Below, piece by piece: positions 11,472 to 18,609 of a stretch of 30,733 bases of DNA. The notes below the pieces were generated by a model. The model ran no database searches, was not told the DNA's origin, and saw only the letters and a list, made by a program, of their open reading frames with translations. The DNA is taken from contig CAZBVM010000006.1 in assembly GCA_964495505.1 (NCBI GenBank), positions 1 through 30,733 of the forward strand, in the 5' to 3' direction. The position numbers were made by a program, and so were the translations under genes. Position 1 is the stretch's first letter. Each line of letters opens with the position of its first letter. Source of the stretch: JACPHB01 sp964495505 (GTDB taxonomy: Bacteria; Patescibacteriota; Minisyncoccia; UBA10092).

Positions 11472-13343
11472 ATGAAAGAATTTATAGATTTTTTCTTGAA
11501 TAATTGGATTTTAATCGTAATTTTAGGGAATTTATTCGCGGCCGTATCAAGTATTATTTCTAAAATTGCCATCAGCGGTTCGGTCAGCAAACCCATCAAC
11601 CCAACGGTTTACGCTTTTTACAGCGGCTTGGGCGGACTCGTTGTATTTTTTGCCGCCTTGATTTTTAATATTTGGTTTAATTTTTTAAAATTCAGTTTCG
11701 GAGAAGCCGTTTTGGGCGTCATTTCCGGCACTTTTTTGATTTTTGGATTGTGGCCTTTTTACTTGGCTTTTTACCGTAGCGAGGCCTCGCGGGTAACGAC
11801 ACTATTTGTCGGCAGCATGCCGCTTTTTACTTTTCTTTTAAAATATTTTTTTCTCAACGAAAGGTTAGACGCAATTCAATTTTCAGCTTTTATTTTTTTG
11901 GTTTCCGGCGGAGTTTTAGTTTTCTTAAAAAGACACGATAATTTTCGGCTTGATTTAAGAAGCATTTTTTTAACAGTCGCTAGTGCCATGGGAATCGCCG
12001 TCGGTTTAGTTTTAGCCGGAGAGACCTTCAGATTACAAGGTTTTTTTAGCGGATTTTTTTGGATTAGCGTCGGTTATCTATTGGCGTCGCTTATAATATT
12101 TTTCTGGTCCGGCCAAAAACAAAAAATTTTAGCAATCAATACTTACGTCGAAAAAAGAAACGCGTTTTTATTTTTTTCCGATAAAACATTTAGTGTTTTA
12201 GGTTCCGGACTCATTAAATTTGCCATTTCACTAATGAGCGCTACTCTGGTTAATGCGTTTGAGGGCTTGAGGCAATTTTTTGTTTTAATACTCGCTGCGG
12301 CTGTATCACTTTGGCGGCCCGATATTCTTAAAGAAGAATTAAGAGGCGCTGTTTTGTGGCAAAAAATTATTGCGGTAATTTTAGTCGGTATTGGTTTATT
12401 TCTTATAGTACTCAGTCAGTTTCCATTCGCGAACCTCAATCGTTCTATTAACTGGGGCGTTACATTTTCGGATAAATTCAGTCGAGAACTTGGCCTTAAC
12501 CCTAAAGAAAATTTTAAAGCCATACTGGGTGATTTAAAGGTTAAAACAATTCGTTTAATCGCGTATTGGGATGAAATAGAGAAAGAAAAAAACGTTTTTG
12601 ATTTTTCTAATTTAGATTGGCAAATTGACGAAGCTAAAAAAAGAAATGTAAAGATAATTTTAGCCATCGGTATGAAAGTTCCAAGATGGCCGGAATGTCA
12701 TTTTCCGGACTTTACCAAAAACCTTTCGGCAGAAGAAAGGGAGCAAGTTTTAGGCAATTATTTAAAAAAAGTAACCGAACGTTATAAAAGCAGTGCCGTT
12801 CTTTACGCTTGGCAGGTTGAGAATGAGCCATTTTTATTGTTTGGCAAGTGCCCGGCAAGAGGAGAAAATTTTCTTTCTAATGAAATAACGTTAGTTAAAT
12901 CAATTGATCTCGCTCATCCTATTATTGTCACCGATAGCGGTGAAGTCGGTTTATGGTTTAGGGCGGCGCGTTTCGGCGATATTTTTGGCACCACGATGTA
13001 TAGGCGAGTATATAACGATTTTTTTGGTTATGTAGATTATCATCTGCCGCCAGGTTTTTTTATTCTGAAAGAAAAATTTATTAGATTTTTAATCGGCGAT
13101 AAAAATAAAAAATTTATTGTCGTAGAATTAGCCATGGAACCGTGGCTTAAAAAACAACTTTACGAAACGACTACAGAAGAGCAGTTTAAGATCTTTGATT
13201 TAGAATTTTTTAAAAGCACCGTTAATTATGCAAAAGCCGCGGGTTTTAACGAATATTATCTTTGGGGCGCCGAATGGTGGTATTATTTAAAAGTTAACGG
13301 GCATCCGGAAATCTGGAACGAAGCCCAAAAATTATGGGAATAA
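11472..13343 (+). CDS. EamA/DMT-like transporter fused to a clan-A glycoside hydrolase domain
   Basis: 623 residues. Residues about 10-320 hold ten hydrophobic segments with the two-fold pattern of EamA drug/metabolite transporters. Residues about 327-623 are a TIM-barrel hydrolase: INWGVTFSDKF start, RLIAYWDEIE, likely acid/base E452 in QVENEPF, and likely nucleophile E552 in VVELAMEP, with a WGAEWW end. I see no stop or frameshift at the joint. Basic residues cluster in loops 3-4, 5-6, 7-8 and 9-10 (KRHDNFRLDLR, KQK...KR) and are rare in the others, which by the positive-inside rule puts both ends, and so the hydrolase, outside. No Shine-Dalgarno. Substrate unknown; neighbours suggest sugar use. 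Confidence 0.75.
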   Translation: MKEFIDFFLNNWILIVILGNLFAAVSSIISKIAISGSVSKPINPTVYAFYSGLGGLVVFFAALIFNIWFNFLKFSFGEAVLGVISGTFLIFGLWPFYLAFYRSEASRVTTLFVGSMPLFTFLLKYFFLNERLDAIQFSAFIFLVSGGVLVFLKRHDNFRLDLRSIFLTVASAMGIAVGLVLAGETFRLQGFFSGFFWISVGYLLASLIIFFWSGQKQKILAINTYVEKRNAFLFFSDKTFSVLGSGLIKFAISLMSATLVNAFEGLRQFFVLILAAAVSLWRPDILKEELRGAVLWQKIIAVILVGIGLFLIVLSQFPFANLNRSINWGVTFSDKFSRELGLNPKENFKAILGDLKVKTIRLIAYWDEIEKEKNVFDFSNLDWQIDEAKKRNVKIILAIGMKVPRWPECHFPDFTKNLSAEEREQVLGNYLKKVTERYKSSAVLYAWQVENEPFLLFGKCPARGENFLSNEITLVKSIDLAHPIIVTDSGEVGLWFRAARFGDIFGTTMYRRVYNDFFGYVDYHLPPGFFILKEKFIRFLIGDKNKKFIVVELAMEPWLKKQLYETTTEEQFKIFDLEFFKSTVNYAKAAGFNEYYLWGAEWWYYLKVNGHPEIWNEAQKLWE

Positions 13344-13419
13344 AAATTAAAACTATCTAGCATAGACCATTTTTTTAGTTTATGTTAATTATCTGTGTTA
13401 GTTACTTAAGAGTTGTTGG

Positions 13420-13455
13420 TAGCATTTACTTGCTATCGCTGGAAAATGGTGCTAC
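13420..13455 (+). repeat. Conserved stem-loop repeat, copy 1 (upstream of PaaX-like gene)
   Basis: Contains AGCATTTACTTGCTATCGC, identical over 19 bases to the copy at 14045. CATTT pairs with AAATG, and GTAG with CTAC across a 3-base bulge; the inner stem is imperfect (CTTGC/GCTGG around TATC). It ends 11 bases before the regulator ATG, so it lies in the leader or operator region. Confidence 0.7.
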
Positions 13456-13465
13456 TCTGTAAACA

Positions 13466-14035
13466 ATGAAGAATAAGGTAAAAACAAATAAACGACTAGG
13501 AACTTTTCAAAGAAAAGTTTTACTTTTGCTTTTTGGAAGTTTATCGTTTGGTTTTACTTATAATCTGCGCCAACAAATTTGGATTTTAAAACAAATGAAG
13601 CGCGAGTGGAATAAAATCAATAAACAGGCGTTGAAGAGAGCTATCAGCAGTTTGTATGAAAGCAAACTAATTGATATGAGAGATGGCGCTGGCGATGCGG
13701 TAAAAATGATTTTAACCGAAAATGGAAAAAAGAAAGCGTTGGAATATGAAATTGATGAAATGGTTATTAAAACTCCCAAAATTTGGGATCGGAGGTGGAG
13801 AATTGTTATTTTTGACATTCCGGAAAAATACAAAAAAATTAGAGAAGCAATGCGTCAGCATTTGAAACGGCTTGGTTTTTATAAATTGCAAAAAAGTGTT
13901 TTTGTTTTGCCATATGAATGTTGCGATGAAATCGAATTTTTGATTGAGTTTTATGATATTCGTTCTTGTGTTAGGCAAATTGTGGCCGAAAAGATTGACA
14001 ATGAAATGCATTTAAAGGAAATTTTTAAAATTTAA
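13466..14035 (+). CDS. PaaX-like transcriptional regulator with Cas2-fold C-terminal domain
   Basis: 189 residues. The first 90 or so form a winged-helix-like region (ALKRAISSLYESKLIDMRDG followed by LTENGKKKALEYE). Residues about 105-189 look like the Cas2-like ferredoxin fold found in the PaaX family: WRIVIFDIPEKYKKIREAMR and KSVFVLPYECCDEIEFL, with the FDIPE motif in place of the Cas2 Asp. No cas genes or CRISPR array are nearby, so a regulator is far more likely than an adaptation protein. The gene stands alone between two copies of a 19-base conserved stem-loop, one in its leader and one 9 bases after its stop, which may be its binding sites. No Shine-Dalgarno. Confidence 0.7.
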   Translation: MKNKVKTNKRLGTFQRKVLLLLFGSLSFGFTYNLRQQIWILKQMKREWNKINKQALKRAISSLYESKLIDMRDGAGDAVKMILTENGKKKALEYEIDEMVIKTPKIWDRRWRIVIFDIPEKYKKIREAMRQHLKRLGFYKLQKSVFVLPYECCDEIEFLIEFYDIRSCVRQIVAEKIDNEMHLKEIFKI

Positions 14036-14044
14036 TTTGTTAGA

Positions 14045-14076
14045 AGCATTTACTTGCTATCGCAAGGAAATGATGC
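14045..14076 (+). repeat. Conserved stem-loop repeat, copy 2 (downstream of PaaX-like gene)
   Basis: Shares AGCATTTACTTGCTATCGC with copy 1. Here the hairpin is nearly perfect: CATTT pairs with AAATG and CTTGC with GCAAG around loop TATC, with one A-G mismatch between the two stems. It lies 9 bases after the regulator stop and about 87 bases before the next gene. Confidence 0.7.
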
Positions 14077-14162
14077 ATTATAGAATTTTTTGGTGTAATA
14101 ATTTAACGTTATATGTTATTATGGCCGTATATATTTAAGGTAGTTACGGATAAATAATAGTT

Positions 14163-15230
14163 ATGGATATGTTTGAGAAAAAAGGAGACATAATAACCGG
14201 CATGGGCAATATTGAAGAGACAGGGTTGGAGAAAAAACTGCCGGCGATTGAAGTTAAAAATGAAGTGGTTTGGATGAACGATGATGTTGAGATGCCTTTC
14301 AACTTTGAAGAAGACAAGCCATCTAAGGTAGGTGTTTTTCTGACTCCGGAGCCAAATGGAAAGGATGCGATATTTCACGTCAAAGTAATGGACAATCATT
14401 TTCGCAGCGCTCTTTTGGGAAAAGTTATTTTTAAAGACAAAGAAGGAAATTTATATAGAGATGTGGATATAAAGGGAATGGGACCGATAAGCGATGCGAA
14501 TTTAATGACCGGATCTATTGAAGCAGGTTCGGCGAAAAACATCGCCAGAGGCCAAACCCCGTGGGGATTTTTTGATTGGGGATATGCGGAAACCGATCGC
14601 GATATGTCGGAATTTTTTATAAAACAAGGGCTGCGTACTCACAGAGTACTCGCCATTATCCGGCTTGATGAAATTGTCGTTGAAAATGGAGAAAAAATAT
14701 CAGTTTCAAAAGCCAGGAAATTGGGATATATAAAATATACTACCAAACCGGTTATTGAGGTGAGAGCGTTTGGAACGAAAGCCAGAATTGCCGATGCAAA
14801 TAACCAGGTTTTATTGGAAGACGCCAAACACATGGTTGCTCAAGAACTCGAAAAGACCCCTTATGATTTTTCAAAAGAGGACTACATTAAGTGGTTCGCT
14901 CAAACATTGGGCAAACAAGTGGCTATTATTCACAATGCTGGCTTTACGCACGAATATTTAACCAGCCACAACATTACCTTGGATTGCCGGATCGTTGACC
15001 TTGATTCTGTTGAAAAAATTAAGACTGACAAGTTGCTTAATGATAAACAAGTGAAATCCGATTTAATGATGGCAAGAGATTCTCTTATGTGGTTGTGCCG
15101 TTGCCAAGATATCAGCAATCGTTATAAGTTAATTGGCGATTTTTTTGACGGTTATATTTCTAATCTGGCAATAAGTGTTAATGCGGAAGACGTAGTTGAT
15201 TTAAAAAAATCACTCAATTATTCGTTATAA
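14163..15230 (+). CDS. Uncharacterised protein, possible kinase-fold (SelO-like) enzyme
   Basis: 355 residues, not confidently recognised. Several blocks recall SelO (UPF0061) pseudokinases in the same order: DIKGMGP (compare QLKGSGPTP), GLRTHRVLAII (compare GIPTTRALALV), KPVIEVRAFGTKARIAD (compare the R-V-A-x-S-x-I-R-F-G strand), and HNAGFTHEYLTSHNITLDCRIVDLDSVE (residues about 257-284), in which N270 and D279 sit like the metal ligands of the kinase catalytic loop and DFG-like site. The 80-residue N-terminal part contains an acidic run and GVFLTPEPNGKDAIFHVKV. It precedes the ROK gene by 1 base. SelO transfers AMP to proteins; whether this one does is unknown. Resemblance was judged by eye only. 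Confidence 0.4.
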   Translation: MDMFEKKGDIITGMGNIEETGLEKKLPAIEVKNEVVWMNDDVEMPFNFEEDKPSKVGVFLTPEPNGKDAIFHVKVMDNHFRSALLGKVIFKDKEGNLYRDVDIKGMGPISDANLMTGSIEAGSAKNIARGQTPWGFFDWGYAETDRDMSEFFIKQGLRTHRVLAIIRLDEIVVENGEKISVSKARKLGYIKYTTKPVIEVRAFGTKARIADANNQVLLEDAKHMVAQELEKTPYDFSKEDYIKWFAQTLGKQVAIIHNAGFTHEYLTSHNITLDCRIVDLDSVEKIKTDKLLNDKQVKSDLMMARDSLMWLCRCQDISNRYKLIGDFFDGYISNLAISVNAEDVVDLKKSLNYSL

Positions 15231-15231
15231 A

Positions 15232-16107
15232 ATGAAGTTTTTAAGTAGAAAATATGTTGTCGGTATTGACGTAGGCGGGACAAAAATCAACGCTATCTTA
15301 TTTAAAAATGGCCAGCTTTTTAAAGGGGCGACCACTTTAACTCCTAAAAAAAACCGTAAAGAGTTTTTAAATAAACTGGAAATTTTAATTACAGAAGTAA
15401 TTTCTGAAATAAACAAGAAAGAACTAACCGGAATCGGTTGCGGCATTGCCGGGGTCTTGGATTTAGAAAATGGTGCCATTTTAAACGCTCCCAATTTGCG
15501 GTTTCTGAATGATTTTAACATTAAGAACTGGTTAGAGAAAAAATTCGGGCTTGATGTGAAAGTAGATAATGACGCTCGCTGTTTCACTCGAGGGGAGCAT
15601 ATGTTTGGCGCCGGCAGGGGATATAAAAATTTAGTTGGCATAACACTTGGCACTGGCGTTGGCGGCGGCATTATTATTGACGGAAAAATGTTTTACGGCG
15701 CGAACGGTTCTGCCGGAGAAATCGGGCATACGAGCTATTACGGCGTGGAATTTGAAGATTTAATAAATTTAAAAAGTTTAAAAAAATTTGGTTTTAATGA
15801 TCCGATAAAAGCGTATCAATCGGCTAAATTCGGAGATAAAAAAGCAAAAGATGTTTTTAGAAAACTCGGAGGATATTTGGGAATTGGACTGGCGCATTTA
15901 ATAAATATTATTGACCCGGAAATTATTATATTAGGCGGCGGCATTAGCGGGGCTTCGGAATTTTTCCTGCCGCAAACAAGAAAAACAATGAGTAAACTTA
16001 TCGTTTCTCCGAAATCAAGAAAAAATGTTAAGATTATAATCGGCAAATTAGATGAAAATGCCGGCGCGATAGGCGCCGCAGCATTATTCTACGAGAATAA
16101 AAACTAA
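15232..16107 (+). CDS. ROK-family sugar kinase (glucokinase-like), zinc motif absent
   Basis: 291 residues. ROK kinases phosphorylate hexoses with ATP in the cytoplasm. Seen: the phosphate-binding GIDVGGTKINAILF near residues 11-24, the GCGIAGVLD stretch, catalytic D114 in VDNDARC, ITLGTGVGGG for nucleotide binding, and AGEIGHTSY containing the sugar-binding Glu and His. The family's CxCGxxGCxE zinc finger that normally follows GH is missing; the region reads YYGVEFEDLINLKSLKK instead. Near the C-terminus IIDPEIIILGGGIS is typical. Placed after GH1 and the transporter fusion, it could phosphorylate the released sugar. Confidence 0.85.
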   Translation: MKFLSRKYVVGIDVGGTKINAILFKNGQLFKGATTLTPKKNRKEFLNKLEILITEVISEINKKELTGIGCGIAGVLDLENGAILNAPNLRFLNDFNIKNWLEKKFGLDVKVDNDARCFTRGEHMFGAGRGYKNLVGITLGTGVGGGIIIDGKMFYGANGSAGEIGHTSYYGVEFEDLINLKSLKKFGFNDPIKAYQSAKFGDKKAKDVFRKLGGYLGIGLAHLINIIDPEIIILGGGISGASEFFLPQTRKTMSKLIVSPKSRKNVKIIIGKLDENAGAIGAAALFYENKN

Positions 16108-16151
16108 CGGCACGACCCCGCCTACAATTTTAAAATTTTGTTTTTATTCTC
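16093..16151 (+). repeat. Inverted repeat joining the ROK stop and the ABC gene start
   Basis: GAGAATAAAAAC (16093-16104, last codons of the ROK gene) pairs perfectly with GTTTTTATTCTC (16140-16151). The interior contains CCCCGCCTACAATTTTAAAA, which also occurs in the element at 21001-21095. It ends 7 bases before the ATG of the ABC gene, and no Shine-Dalgarno remains. Confidence 0.7.
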
Positions 16152-16158
16152 AAAATAT

Positions 16159-16875
16159 ATGACAGATAATCGAAAAAATATTTTAACGGTTCACGACCTT
16201 TCGGTAAATTTCGGAAAAGAAGAAGTTTTAAAAGATATTTCTTTTTCCGTAAATGATGGCGATTTTTTGGCGGTTATAGGTCCTAATGGTGCCGGGAAAA
16301 CCGTTTTGTTTCGGGCTTTACTTAGCCTTATTCCTTATGACGGCGAAGTGAAGTGGCGGGTAGGTATTAAAATCGGTTATGTCCCGCAAAAACTTATGGA
16401 AAAAGCTGAATTACCGCTTACCGTCAGAGAATTTTTTATGTTGAAATCAAAAAAATTGTTTTTTAAAGATAAACAAATAGTAAATTCCATAATCCACGAG
16501 TTAAAATCAGTTAATATTGATAACGATATTTTGGATCAGCAGTTAATAAATTTATCACGGGGTGAGTTGCAGCGAGTTTTAATTTCTTGGGCAATTTTGG
16601 GGCATCCTCAAGTTTTACTTTTTGACGAACCGACAGCTGGGATTGATATTGCCGGAGAAGAAAGTGTTTATAATATGCTTCATAAACTTCAAGATGAAAG
16701 GGGGATGACGATAATAATGATTTCACACGATCTTAATATTGTATATCGCTACGCTAGTAATGTTTTGTGTCTTAATAAAGAGCGGCTTTGCTATGGAGAA
16801 CCGTCAAAAGCTTTAACGAGCGATCAAATTAAGAAGCTTTATGGCGAAAGCGCCTTCTATCATCATCTTCATTAA
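16159..16875 (+). CDS. ABC transporter ATP-binding protein, ZnuC/MntA type
   Basis: 238 residues from ATG 16159; an upstream in-frame TTG at 16138 falls inside the inverted repeat and is unlikely. Seen: Walker A GPNGAGKT at 41-48, Q-loop in IGYVPQK, signature LSRGE at 132-136 (Arg replaces the first Gly of LSGGQ), Walker B VLLFDEPTAGID, and ISHD switch His. The tail ends AFYHHLH, a histidine-rich end usual in zinc/manganese importers. It is followed 2 bases later by an ABC-3 permease. No substrate-binding lipoprotein (ZnuA-like) is in the window. Metal specificity cannot be fixed. Confidence 0.88.
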   Translation: MTDNRKNILTVHDLSVNFGKEEVLKDISFSVNDGDFLAVIGPNGAGKTVLFRALLSLIPYDGEVKWRVGIKIGYVPQKLMEKAELPLTVREFFMLKSKKLFFKDKQIVNSIIHELKSVNIDNDILDQQLINLSRGELQRVLISWAILGHPQVLLFDEPTAGIDIAGEESVYNMLHKLQDERGMTIIMISHDLNIVYRYASNVLCLNKERLCYGEPSKALTSDQIKKLYGESAFYHHLH

Positions 16876-16877
16876 GT

Positions 16878-17648
16878 ATGATATTTGATAACCAATTATT
16901 ACTTATATTAATTTCCGGTTTATTTACTTCTTTGGCCGCCAGTTTACTCGGCGCTTTTGTTGTTGTTAAAAGAATGGCCTTAGTTGGCGATGTGCTGTCT
17001 CATGTGGCGCTTCCCGGCATCGGCTTGGCTCTGCTTATAAACATTGATCCAATTTACGGAGCGGCGGCATTTCTTTTGGCGGCGGCTTTTAGCACTTGGT
17101 TTATAGAGAAAAAGACGGCTTTGCCGCCCGAAGCCATTATCGGCACTTTCTTTACCGCTACCCTTGCTTTAGGTGTTATATTGGTTCCTTACGAAGAACT
17201 TTTTGAAAGTTTATTCGGCAATTTATTTGCTATCGGATTTAAAGACGCAATGCTAATAGTTTCAGCTTCAGTAGTGATATTTGTTTTGACGCTGCTTTTA
17301 GCACGTCGTTTAACTTTGGGTATAGTGGCGCCAGATTTGGCAAAATCAGCCGGATTTCGCCCGGATTTTTCATATCTCGCGTTCCTATTGCTTTTTGCGC
17401 TAAGCGTGGCTTTAGGCATCAAGCTTATCGGCTCGGCCTTAATGGGCGCCCTTACGATTTTACCGGCCGTTTCCGCTCGCAGTTTTTCCTGGAGTTTAAA
17501 ATCTTTTTTAGTTTTTAGCGTAATTATAGGCGTGATAATTACTGTTATCGGCATTATAATTTCAAATGTTTTTAATTTTTCGCCCGGTCCGTCGGTAATT
17601 CTTGCCGGTATTATCTTTTTTGTCGTATCACTTTTTTTAAAAAAATAA
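16878..17648 (+). CDS. ABC-3 family metal permease (ZnuB/MntB-like)
   Basis: 256 residues of almost wholly hydrophobic sequence with about eight membrane segments. Typical ABC-3 motifs are visible: LLGAFVVVKRMALVGDVLSHVALPGIGLA near the N-terminus, the coupling and pore region FGNLFAIGFKDAML, and GSALMGALTILPAVSARSFS near the C-terminus. It forms the membrane channel for divalent metal (Zn or Mn) import with the ATPase just upstream. Its stop shares one base with the start of the hydrolase gene, so the three are probably one transcript. Confidence 0.88.
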   Translation: MIFDNQLLLILISGLFTSLAASLLGAFVVVKRMALVGDVLSHVALPGIGLALLINIDPIYGAAAFLLAAAFSTWFIEKKTALPPEAIIGTFFTATLALGVILVPYEELFESLFGNLFAIGFKDAMLIVSASVVIFVLTLLLARRLTLGIVAPDLAKSAGFRPDFSYLAFLLLFALSVALGIKLIGSALMGALTILPAVSARSFSWSLKSFLVFSVIIGVIITVIGIIISNVFNFSPGPSVILAGIIFFVVSLFLKK

Positions 17649-18310
17649 TGGTAAACAATGGAAAAAAAATTATTAGTTTTCAAACTAAAGACAATGTAAA
17701 AATTGTCGGTGATTTTTATGACGCAAGTTCTAAAAAATCCGTTTTGCTTTTACATATTTTGCCTGGAAATCGCCACGACTTTGATAACTTTACGGAAGTT
17801 TTGCGGCAACAAGGTTACAATGTTTTAAATATAGATGAAAGGGGACATGGCGAGTCGCAGGCCTGGCCGGGGGAAATGGGTTCATGGCAGGAATTCACAC
17901 AGGCGGATTACGATAAAACGATTTATGACGTTGAAGCGGCAGCCGATTGGCTGAAAAATAGAATTACTGAAACCGAACTGGCAATAATCGGCGGCTCAAT
18001 TGGCGCCAATCTCGCTCTTCTTTACGGGGCAAAATCTCAACCGAAAGTCGTTGTCGCTTTGTCGCCGGGTCTTAACTATAAGGGGGTAAAAACCGAAATT
18101 GCCTCGCGCAATTTCAGGCAAAATTTATTGCTTGTTGCCAGTCGCGACGATAACTACTCTTTTGAATCGTCGGAGCGGCTTTTTGATATTTCGGCGGCGG
18201 CAAAAAAAGAATTTATTAAATACGAAGACGCTGGCCACGGCACGCGGATGTTTTCTGCCGAATCGGAATTGAAACAGCGAATCCTAGATTTCCTATCCCA
18301 AAATTTTTAA
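17648..18310 (+). CDS. Alpha/beta hydrolase
   Basis: 220 residues. The fold is shown by VLLLHILPGNRHDFDNF (oxyanion loop after strand 3), NIDERGHGES, the nucleophile elbow GGSIGAN with its Ser, an acid candidate in SRDDNYS and the histidine in DAGHGTRMF. The likely triad is therefore Ser-Asp-His. No signal peptide, so cytoplasmic. Substrate unknown; esterase or dienelactone-hydrolase-like members look similar. It shares one base with the permease stop. Confidence 0.8.
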   Translation: MVNNGKKIISFQTKDNVKIVGDFYDASSKKSVLLLHILPGNRHDFDNFTEVLRQQGYNVLNIDERGHGESQAWPGEMGSWQEFTQADYDKTIYDVEAAADWLKNRITETELAIIGGSIGANLALLYGAKSQPKVVVALSPGLNYKGVKTEIASRNFRQNLLLVASRDDNYSFESSERLFDISAAAKKEFIKYEDAGHGTRMFSAESELKQRILDFLSQNF

Positions 18311-18438
18311 ATTGGCCTTCTGTTTTTTCCCACTCTTCAAATAATTTGCTATTTATATTACAATACATTTTACTTCTATAATTGGAATTATGGAAGTATT
18401 TCTAATAAAGTGAGATAAATTAGCATAAAAATTTTTAT

Positions 18439-18467
18439 TTGACTAAATTTAAATTTTATGTTACATA
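18439..18467 (+). promoter_or_regulatory. Possible promoter of the 18-residue peptide gene
   Basis: TTGACT (18439-18444), 17-base spacer, TACATA (18462-18467, weak). It lies in a 212-base gene-free stretch (18311-18522) in which I see nothing else. The leader would be about 50 nt. Confidence 0.35.
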
Positions 18468-18522
18468 TCGGATAAATTCTTTAATAGTTTAAAAACTCTA
18501 TTTTATAGAGAGGAGAGTAGAA

Positions 18523-18579
18523 ATGGAAGCATATAAAACCACTTGTCCGAATTGCGGTCATAGCGGTTTTTCTTTTTAA
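18523..18579 (+). CDS. 18-residue CxxC mini-protein
   Basis: ATG 18523 follows GAGAGGAG (18508-18515) by 7 bases, one of the best Shine-Dalgarno sites in the window. The frame encodes MEAYKTTCPNCGHSGFSF and stops with TAA. CPNCGH is half of a zinc ribbon; a single knuckle could bind metal as a dimer. It may be a real micro-protein, a leader peptide for the gene at 18605, or the stump of a longer zinc-ribbon gene. The next base stretch is a perfect 24-base palindrome. Too short for homology to settle it. Confidence 0.45.
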   Translation: MEAYKTTCPNCGHSGFSF

Positions 18580-18585
18580 ATTAAA

Positions 18586-18609
18586 TTCATGTTAAAATTT
18601 TAACATGAA
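18586..18609 (+). promoter_or_regulatory. Perfect 24-base palindrome over the start codon of the next gene
   Basis: TTCATGTTAAAA (18586-18597) and its exact complement (18598-18609) include the ATG at 18605. As RNA it would hide the start codon; as DNA it could be an operator. No T-run follows, so it is not a terminator. Confidence 0.5.

Noticed and set aside
11472..13343. Transporter-hydrolase fusion as a frameshift artefact
   Set aside because: The frame is continuous, with no stop or start-like region at the joint and normal codon use on both sides. Read-level support cannot be checked here.
13466..14035. Cas2-like domain as evidence for a CRISPR-Cas locus
   Set aside because: No other cas gene is present and only two copies of the flanking repeat exist, separated by a gene and not by spacers. 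PaaX-family regulators carry the same fold.
18311..18522. Riboswitch in the gene-free stretch before the CxxC peptide
   Set aside because: The stretch is AT-rich with no extended paired structure or recognised aptamer motif.
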